This document shows, in pieces, positions 20,265 to 24,138 of a stretch of DNA of 24,138 nt (positions within the stretch are counted from its first letter, which is position 1; the number at the start of each line of letters is the position of its first letter). The stretch comes from a virus. Below the pieces are notes generated by a model. That model was not told the origin of the DNA. It was given only the letters and a program-made list of their open reading frames with translations, and searched no databases. The position numbers and the translations under genes were made by a program. The DNA is taken from the IMG/VR virus record IMGVR_UViG_3300006990_000157, positions 1 to 24,138 of that record. One strand, 5' to 3'.

Positions 20265-20594
20265 ATGAAATCATTCATCAGATCATTAGTAAAAATCCTA
20301 TACGTTGTGGTATTACCACTAGCATTCGTAATAGGTACATATAATTTTGTAACAAATTATGATGTAGACACATTTATGCTAACAATTATAACCTTGGTAG
20401 GTGTAGTTGTTGTAGCAAACTCAGTTATGTACCTCGTCTTTATGTCAAAGATAAAGATGTTTCCTAACGTTAAGGTAGAGTTTATACCTATATTTGGATT
20501 TGCCTTTGGTGTAGATCCAGATATAAAACATAGAGTATCATGGATATTACTCATACCTTTCGTATCATTTGAGTTTAGTATAGAAAAAAAGTGA
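20265..20594 (+). CDS. Two-TM membrane protein, 109 aa
   Basis: I place the start at the ATG at 20265, because TAATCACTTAA lies 11 nt before it as in the sister genes; an upstream in-frame ATG at 20229 lies inside the previous gene. Two hydrophobic segments (about residues 10-29 and 38-61) are followed by a soluble C-terminal part (KVEFIPIFGFAFGVDPDIKH) and a third hydrophobic patch ending EFSIEKK. No family is recognised. It ends the envelope cassette. Its stop codon lies within a small perfect inverted repeat (TGAACC-AC-GGTTCA, 20592-20605). Confidence 0.6.
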   Translation: MKSFIRSLVKILYVVVLPLAFVIGTYNFVTNYDVDTFMLTIITLVGVVVVANSVMYLVFMSKIKMFPNVKVEFIPIFGFAFGVDPDIKHRVSWILLIPFVSFEFSIEKK

Positions 20595-20790
20595 ACCACG
20601 GTTCATACAAACAGTACCAGTAGATATTTATATATAATATATACTACTATAGTTAGGCCTTGAGATTGGTTATGTAAGTGATGACCCTTGATAGCAACAG
20701 CATATACGTGATTTATATCATGTAGCTGTTGCATATCATACTCACTGCTCCCTACCTCTCATTCGTCAAACCTTAAAATAATAATAAACA
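20595..20790. promoter_or_regulatory. Structured intergenic region with long hairpin and 13-mer motif
   Basis: No ORF is present. The 12-mer ATACAAACAGTA (20605-20616) repeats a site at 19145-19156. AGTAG/CTACT arms (20619-20623, 20644-20648) bracket an AT-only loop. A strong hairpin spans 20694-20732: GCAACAGC pairs with GCTGTTGC, a 3-nt bulge follows, and TACGTGAT pairs with ATCATGTA with one wobble, closing a 4-nt loop. It has no T-tract, so it is not an ordinary terminator. CTGCTCCCTACCT (20745-20757) lies 33 nt before the next ATG, with TTGCATATCAT upstream. Confidence 0.55.
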
Positions 20791-21348
20791 ATGGCAAATC
20801 AATTTAAAATTTCAGAAAAAGTGATGGAGAACATTCTAAGTAATGCTATCTCTATCAAATCAAAAGAACCGCAGAACTATGAACACATGTTTAAGATCCT
20901 TATGGATAATCTTAATGACACTGCAAAAGAATCTATAGTACACTTAAGTCTTATAGAAGAAGTATATAAACCAGTGACACTAAATGGTTATGTAAAACTA
21001 ATACCACCATCTTATCATAGATCAGACAAGTATGAAGAAGACATATTGCAAGATATGGGTCTTTATGCAGGCCATGGTATGGTATATGCAAAAGTTATAG
21101 GTGATACTTCATGGGGATCAGAACCATTTAATCCTTTCTATAGTAGCATTAAGATAGAATTTATGTATCATAATAAAGAAAAGCAATTGGAAATGTATGA
21201 GCACTCTTGTTCACCATTAGAATTAATAGCTGTATCTGTTGATGATATTAAATATTTTGATATATTGGCTACAGATTCTGAGCCTATACATCAAGCTGAT
21301 TTATTTATGAATGTAGAGCAAACAGAAGATAATACTATAAAAGAATAG
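20791..21348 (+). CDS. Unknown soluble protein, 185 aa
   Basis: The product has a helical N-terminal half (residues 5-60) and a beta-rich middle with VTLNGYVKLIPPSYH, AKVIGDTSWGSEPFNPF and IKIEFMYHNKE. The C-terminal tail is acidic and polar. It has no recognised family, signal peptide or membrane segment. It is the first gene of a unit that continues with small genes at 21351 and 21544, and follows the 13-mer motif at 20745-20757. The A-rich leader ACCTTAAAATAATAATAAACA precedes its start. Confidence 0.6.
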   Translation: MANQFKISEKVMENILSNAISIKSKEPQNYEHMFKILMDNLNDTAKESIVHLSLIEEVYKPVTLNGYVKLIPPSYHRSDKYEEDILQDMGLYAGHGMVYAKVIGDTSWGSEPFNPFYSSIKIEFMYHNKEKQLEMYEHSCSPLELIAVSVDDIKYFDILATDSEPIHQADLFMNVEQTEDNTIKE

Positions 21349-21350
21349 TT

Positions 21351-21563
21351 ATGGCAAAAATATCAATGGCTTTATTACATAGTGAACAAGCATCTTGGAA
21401 ACTATTAGACAATGCTTTAAAAGACGCTAATGGCAAGAATATATCCTTTGGGAGATATATGAATGACAAGTATGGTATGAACAGTGATGAACTTGCTAAA
21501 GAAGAAAGTGAATCTATGGCCATGCTAATGCTTTTAAAAGACCATGTCCAAGAAATCAGATAG
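21351..21563 (+). CDS. Small helical protein, 70 aa
   Basis: The product is unrecognised. It is rich in Lys, Glu, Ser and Met (KEESESMAMLMLLKDHVQEI at the C end) and probably all helical. It starts 2 nt beyond the previous stop and its end overlaps the winged-helix gene by 20 nt, so the three genes are translated together. Confidence 0.55.
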   Translation: MAKISMALLHSEQASWKLLDNALKDANGKNISFGRYMNDKYGMNSDELAKEESESMAMLMLLKDHVQEIR

Positions 21564-21795
21564 GTTTGGGATAGTCAAATACAAAGTATTGTCAGATCCA
21601 AGTTTGTCTATACAAGCAAAAGGGTTATATAGTCTCATAGCGTGCTATGCAGATAAAAACCGTGAAGCATATCCGTCTGCTTCAACATTAGCTGACTCAG
21701 CAGATGTATCCCAAAGGTACATATTTAAACTATTAAAAGAGCTGAGAGAGCACAATTACATAAAAAGAGTAAAGGGCAAGTTGGTTATCATATAA
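21544..21795 (+). CDS. Winged-helix protein, HTH_36-like, 83 aa
   Basis: The product is the N-terminal DNA-binding domain known from plasmid and phage replication initiators: RFGIVKYKVLSDPSLSIQAK (7-26), GLYSLIACYADKNREAYPSA (27-46), then TLADSADVSQRYIFKLLKEL (48-67) as the helix-turn-helix and an IKRVKGKLVII wing. It lacks any C-terminal domain, so it is a stand-alone DNA-binding protein, either a regulator or a reduced replication initiator. Its start lies 20 nt inside the upstream gene. Confidence 0.75.
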   Translation: MSKKSDRFGIVKYKVLSDPSLSIQAKGLYSLIACYADKNREAYPSASTLADSADVSQRYIFKLLKELREHNYIKRVKGKLVII

Positions 21796-21894
21796 GTGAT
21801 AGCTATATATATGCAATTTATTTTTGATCTTAGACATTAATTCCTTAAAATTAGTGAGCCAGGGTTAGTTATATTTTTATCTTTGTTTACAGAT

Positions 21895-22164
21895 ATGATA
21901 GTACAACTGCCCAATGGACGTATAATTGAATGCTCAGTAGAGCAATACCTCTCATTAACTGATGAAGAAGTACAGGACCTTAATGGTTTAAGTTCAGCAT
22001 ACACCAAAGAAGTGGTCAATCCGTTTTATAATAGGTTTTCAGGTAAACAAGTGCCTTCCGTACAAGATGAACCAGAGTTCATAGAAGAGTATGAGAAAGC
22101 ATTAGATGAACTGGAAGCTTATGAAAAGCTAGATGATCCATATTTTCATTCAGATGACGTGTAG
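21895..22164 (+). CDS. Small acidic protein, 89 aa
   Basis: I start at the ATG at 21895; an in-frame TTG at 21883 would add four residues. The product begins MIVQLPNGRIIECSVEQYLS, then LTDEEVQDLNG, and ends with an acidic coil (DELEAYEKLDDPYF). I recall similar starts (LPNG-x-I-I-E-C-S-x-E-Q-Y-L) in Bacteroidota phage proteins without known function. About 100 nt upstream (21796-21894) carry no gene. Confidence 0.6.
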   Translation: MIVQLPNGRIIECSVEQYLSLTDEEVQDLNGLSSAYTKEVVNPFYNRFSGKQVPSVQDEPEFIEEYEKALDELEAYEKLDDPYFHSDDV

Positions 22165-22205
22165 TCATCAACAAAACAATTATTAATTTATTAAATTTCA
22201 AAAAA

Positions 22206-22814
22206 ATGCAAAAGCAAGTAATTATCTTAGCTGATGACATGGGCAATGTTATCCGTCAATCAAACAACAACTCAGAGTATGGGTACATCAGATTACAACA
22301 AGACAGAGTAACCTTTGGTAATGGAGGTTGGGTCAAAAGATCTAAAGTATCAACTCTATTACATGGTAAGTTAGAAGACTTACAATCATTAGATTTTAAA
22401 GCAAACAGTGAGTTAGCAGGTAAAATCATTATTAAAGAGCAATTGGAACCATTCAATAGTAATGATCCAGATAGAGATTATAAATACGCAGGTGATACAG
22501 GTATCATATGTTGTGTTGATGGTCAACCTATTTATAGGAAAACGTTTTTTGTAGCTGATACTACAGCACAAGACGTATTATTAGCTCATACAAATGGTGA
22601 AGACATCAAAGATGCTAATGGAACTAGTAATACTAAGTCTAACAGTATAGGTGTACCAGCAGCTAGTGTAGAAGAAGCATTTGATATTAAATCAGAAAGC
22701 TTTGATAACTCTACAGTAGATGATGTTGATGACTTAGAAGAAAGCAATGATGAAGTTACTGATGAAGTAAGTGAAGAAACAGAAGAACTCGTAGAAGAGA
22801 CTTTTGAACTATAA
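22206..22814 (+). CDS. Protein with folded N half and acidic tail, 202 aa
   Basis: Residues 1-130 are probably beta-rich (QKQVIILADDMGNVIRQSNN, YGYIRLQQDRVTFGNGGWVK, GIICCVDGQPIY). A polar linker (131-150) is followed by a strongly acidic end (about 165-202, many Glu and Asp, last residues EETFEL). A folded N half with acidic tail resembles the layout of single-stranded DNA-binding proteins, such as T7 gp2.5, but no OB-fold motif is identifiable, so this is a suggestion only. The A-rich leader (TTAAATTTCAAAAAA) precedes its ATG. Confidence 0.55.
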   Translation: MQKQVIILADDMGNVIRQSNNNSEYGYIRLQQDRVTFGNGGWVKRSKVSTLLHGKLEDLQSLDFKANSELAGKIIIKEQLEPFNSNDPDRDYKYAGDTGIICCVDGQPIYRKTFFVADTTAQDVLLAHTNGEDIKDANGTSNTKSNSIGVPAASVEEAFDIKSESFDNSTVDDVDDLEESNDEVTDEVSEETEELVEETFEL

Positions 22815-22838
22815 TATAGTTTTCTAAATATGTAGAGA

Positions 22839-22874
22839 GCCTGTGTAGAGATTTTAGTTAATTTCTATGCAGGC
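22839..22874 (+). terminator. Hairpin after the acidic-tailed gene
   Basis: GCCTGTGTAGA (22839-22849) pairs with TCTATGCAGGC (22864-22874) over 11 bp with two G-T wobbles and a 14-nt loop. It is followed by TTAATACTTTAATC and not a T-run, so termination may be weak. It lies 24 nt past the stop at 22814 and 45 nt before the next start; attenuation or processing is also possible. Confidence 0.5.
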
Positions 22875-22919
22875 TTAATACTTTAATCACTTTACTTAAT
22901 CAATAACAACTAAATCATT

Positions 22920-23438
22920 ATGCTATCTCAAGATCAAATAAATATACTCAAACAACAACAACAACGTGAGTTACTCTCAAAGAGAGAGGAACGCTACCAA
23001 TACTATGGGATATTAACAGAATACCAGTTACATCCTGAATCAATAGTAAACTCTTTAAGTTATACTAAACTAAATCCGTATCAACATTTTTTGTTTAAAC
23101 GTGTACTTCATGGCCTCAAGGTTTATAAACCTGAAGAAGTTAAGAAGCTACATTGGGACAAGAAACGTAGAATAACTAAAGTTTGGAAAAGAAGCCAAAG
23201 AGAGATCAATGCATGGAAACAAACTATTTGTAATAAGCGTATAAATGCTTATCTTAGTGAAACATTCAAGCATTCACCAACAGCACAGTATATGGCAAGT
23301 ATACCTGCTGATGAGATTTTAGATGATTATACTAATACCATGAGTTTCAAAGACTTAGGTATTACATATGAGGATGTTATATTAAAATTCATGTCTTTAG
23401 GTTTACTTCCTAAAAACTATTTACAACTAAAAAAATGA
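22920..23438 (+). CDS. Conserved basic protein, 172 aa, unknown
   Basis: The product begins with a Gln-rich helix (MLSQDQINILKQQQQRELLS), then a basic helical core (KKLHWDKKRRITKVWKRSQR), and a final part (MSFKDLGITYEDVILKFMSL). Similar proteins occur, in my recollection, in crAss-like phages without assigned role; RNA or DNA binding is plausible from charge. TAATCACTT lies 27 nt before the ATG and CTAAATCATTATG surrounds the start, exactly as at 19490. Its stop overlaps the HNH-like gene by 4 nt (ATGA). Confidence 0.6.
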   Translation: MLSQDQINILKQQQQRELLSKREERYQYYGILTEYQLHPESIVNSLSYTKLNPYQHFLFKRVLHGLKVYKPEEVKKLHWDKKRRITKVWKRSQREINAWKQTICNKRINAYLSETFKHSPTAQYMASIPADEILDDYTNTMSFKDLGITYEDVILKFMSLGLLPKNYLQLKK

Positions 23439-23704
23439 GCATCAAAAAAGTCTCAAGTAAAATGTCTAAATTAAATACTGCTTACAGCAAATTGCGTAGG
23501 CAGTATTTAACAGACAAACCAGTATGTCATGCAAAGATCCATAAGTGTTCTGTGCAAGCTACTGATGTCCATCATATGCATGGTCGTGGTATTTATCACT
23601 TAGATACATCTACATGGTTACCAGTTTGCAGAAACTGTCACATGTGGATAGAAGAACACCCAGAAGAATCTTATGAATTAGGATTTTCAGGCTCTAGAAC
23701 ATAA
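23435..23704 (+). CDS. HNH-like zinc protein, 89 aa
   Basis: Two Cys pairs, C31/C38 (VCHAKIHKC) and C65/C68 (VCRNC), could hold one zinc. Between and beside them are TDVHHMHGRG (43-52, H46 and H47), LDTSTWLPVCRNCHMWIEEH (56-75, H69) and a GFSGSR end, a layout of HNH endonucleases reduced to the core. It might nick DNA in packaging, recombination or host defence. The gene lies just before the tRNA cluster. Confidence 0.7.
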   Translation: MSIKKVSSKMSKLNTAYSKLRRQYLTDKPVCHAKIHKCSVQATDVHHMHGRGIYHLDTSTWLPVCRNCHMWIEEHPEESYELGFSGSRT

Positions 23705-23710
23705 CTTTAT

Positions 23711-23787
23711 GGTCCTATAGCTCAACTGGATAGAGCAACAGCCTTCTAAGCTGTAGGTTCTAGGTTCAAATCCTAGTGGGATCACCA
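23711..23787 (+). tRNA. tRNA-Arg (anticodon TCT)
   Basis: The acceptor GGTCCTA pairs with TGGGATC with wobbles, the D arm is GCTC/GAGC, the anticodon stem ACAGC/GCTGT holds loop CTTCTAA (TCT), and the T arm is CTAGG-TTCAAAT-CCTAG. The discriminator is A and CCA is encoded (23785-23787). It reads AGA, a frequent codon in this AT-rich genome. Confidence 0.9.
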
Positions 23788-23876
23788 GGCCGGATGATGG
23801 AATTGGTAGACATGACAGACTTAAAATCTGTTGAACTGGATAGTTCGTGTGGGTTCAAGTCCCACTCCGGCTACCA
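23788..23876 (+). tRNA. tRNA-Leu (anticodon TAA)
   Basis: It begins at the base after the CCA of tRNA-Arg. The acceptor GGCCGGA pairs with TCCGGCT (first pair G-T). The anticodon stem ACAGA/TCTGT holds loop CTTAAAA (TAA), a long variable arm (TGAACTGGATAGTTCGT) follows, and the T arm is GTGGG-TTCAAGT-CCCAC. CCA is encoded. It reads UUA. Confidence 0.9.
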
Positions 23877-23950
23877 GGACTCTTAGCTCAGTTGGTCAGA
23901 GCACTCCGCTCATAACGGATAGGTCACAGGTTCAAGTCCTGTAGGGTCCA
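23877..23950 (+). tRNA. tRNA with anticodon CAT (Ile2 or elongator Met)
   Basis: It begins at the base after the CCA of tRNA-Leu. The acceptor GGACTCT pairs with AGGGTCC (one wobble), the anticodon loop is CTCATAA (CAT), and the T arm is ACAGG-TTCAAGT-CCTGT. The start GGACTCTTAGCTCAG resembles bacterial Ile2 (CAU, lysidine-modified, reading AUA) more than elongator Met, but I cannot separate them by eye. After the discriminator A the DNA reads CCT, so CCA is not fully encoded. The outermost anticodon-stem pair (C-T) is a mismatch. Confidence 0.8.
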
Positions 23951-23964
23951 CCTTTAAAACCAAA

Positions 23965-24015
23965 GTAAGAGTATAACCTTACAATAGACTATATAAAGTA
24001 AGAGTAAAACCTTAC
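23965..24015 (+). repeat. Two tandem copies of an 18-nt hairpin-like repeat
   Basis: GTAAGAGTATAACCTTAC (23965-23982) and GTAAGAGTAAAACCTTAC (23998-24015) differ at one base. In each, the GTAAG and CTTAC ends are complementary and could form a 5-bp stem. CCTTTAAAAC also occurs twice around them (23951-23960 and about 24020-24029). They lie between the last tRNA and the next gene, and may guide tRNA 3' processing or act as operators. Confidence 0.55.
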
Positions 24016-24038
24016 GAAACCTTTAAAACAAAAGAGAA

Positions 24039-24138
24039 ATGAAAACACCAATGCAGGAGTTGATTGACCAAATGTGGGAAATAGCCAAGTACGGAGACTC
24101 TTACGAGGTTGCTCCGTGTATTGAGGCAGCCGAAGCAA
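24039..24138 (+). CDS. Partial gene at the right edge, 33 codons visible
   Basis: ATG at 24039 follows the leader CCTTTAAAACAAAAGAGAA. The visible product is MKTPMQELIDQMWEIAKYGD then SYEVAPCIEAAEA and runs off the window. It looks helical and acidic; small proteins with a MQELI start and a C-terminal C-I-E recur in Bacteroidota phages, but the function is not known to me. Confidence 0.6.
   Translation, partial: MKTPMQELIDQMWEIAKYGDSYEVAPCIEAAEA

Noticed and set aside
23951-24038. CRISPR-like array from the two 18-nt repeats
   Set aside because: Only two copies with a 15-nt spacer and no cas genes nearby; better explained as tandem hairpins.
1-24138. Stop-codon reassignment as found in some crAss-like phages
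   Set aside because: All three stop codons end genes at expected places, genes are not fragmented by in-frame TAG or TGA, and no suppressor tRNA is present.
1-24138. Integrase, insertion sequences or an att site near the tRNAs
   Set aside because: No integrase or transposase motif and no terminal inverted repeats were seen; the tRNAs are whole and appear phage-borne.

Overview
The window looks like part of a tailed double-stranded DNA phage genome that infects a Bacteroidota host, most likely a crAss-like phage (order Crassvirales). The evidence is a leftward virion block in a typical order: a long terminase large subunit (730 aa), a long portal (919 aa), an acidic scaffold-like protein, a major capsid protein (539 aa), a small head protein, a conserved structural protein, a head-tail connector and further virion proteins. 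A PD-(D/E)XK nuclease, a divergent HU/IHF-like protein and a peptidoglycan amidase lie upstream of it. The DNA is AT-rich. Start codons are mostly preceded by A-rich leaders rather than clear Shine-Dalgarno sites, and one intergenic region carries a TTTG...TAnnTTTG promoter of Bacteroidota type. Family assignments are by recognition only; no database was searched.

Left arm (1 to about 17690, minus strand, read right to left). Transcription starts in the divergent region 17690-17942. First comes an acidic 108-aa protein, then four small lysine-rich proteins with recurring phage motifs and a 54-aa membrane-like protein. A candidate host-type promoter (16080-16109) precedes a 101-aa protein and the amidase. 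A winged-helix protein, an HU/IHF-like protein, a cysteine-rich protein, a possible 22-aa membrane peptide, a PD-(D/E)XK nuclease and two unknown genes follow. A phage GroES overlaps the terminase gene, and the packaging and head genes come last. Terminator hairpins follow the MCP gene, the 79-aa gene and the 406-aa gene. The first gene in the window is cut at its C-terminal end.

Right arm (17943-24138, plus strand). Two paralogous genes of 109 and 111 aa (about 65% identical by my count) flank a 65-aa gene, each unit ending in a strong intrinsic terminator. A four-gene envelope cassette follows: a two-TM protein, a lipoprotein with a Bacteroidota-type surface-export signature, a tiny cationic lipoprotein and a second two-TM protein. 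Next are small unknown genes, a winged-helix protein, an acidic-tailed protein and an HNH-like protein. Three tRNA genes follow with no spacer (Arg-UCU, Leu-UAA and a CAU tRNA, Ile2 or Met). The last gene is cut by the window edge.

The most unusual signals are in the right arm. A pyrimidine-rich 13-mer, CTGCTCCCYACCT, recurs upstream of three transcription units. A TAATCACTWA leader sits 11-12 nt before the start codon of three envelope genes. The envelope cassette itself may act in superinfection exclusion, which is inference. All reading frames end at ordinary stops and no suppressor tRNA is seen, so the standard code appears to be used.
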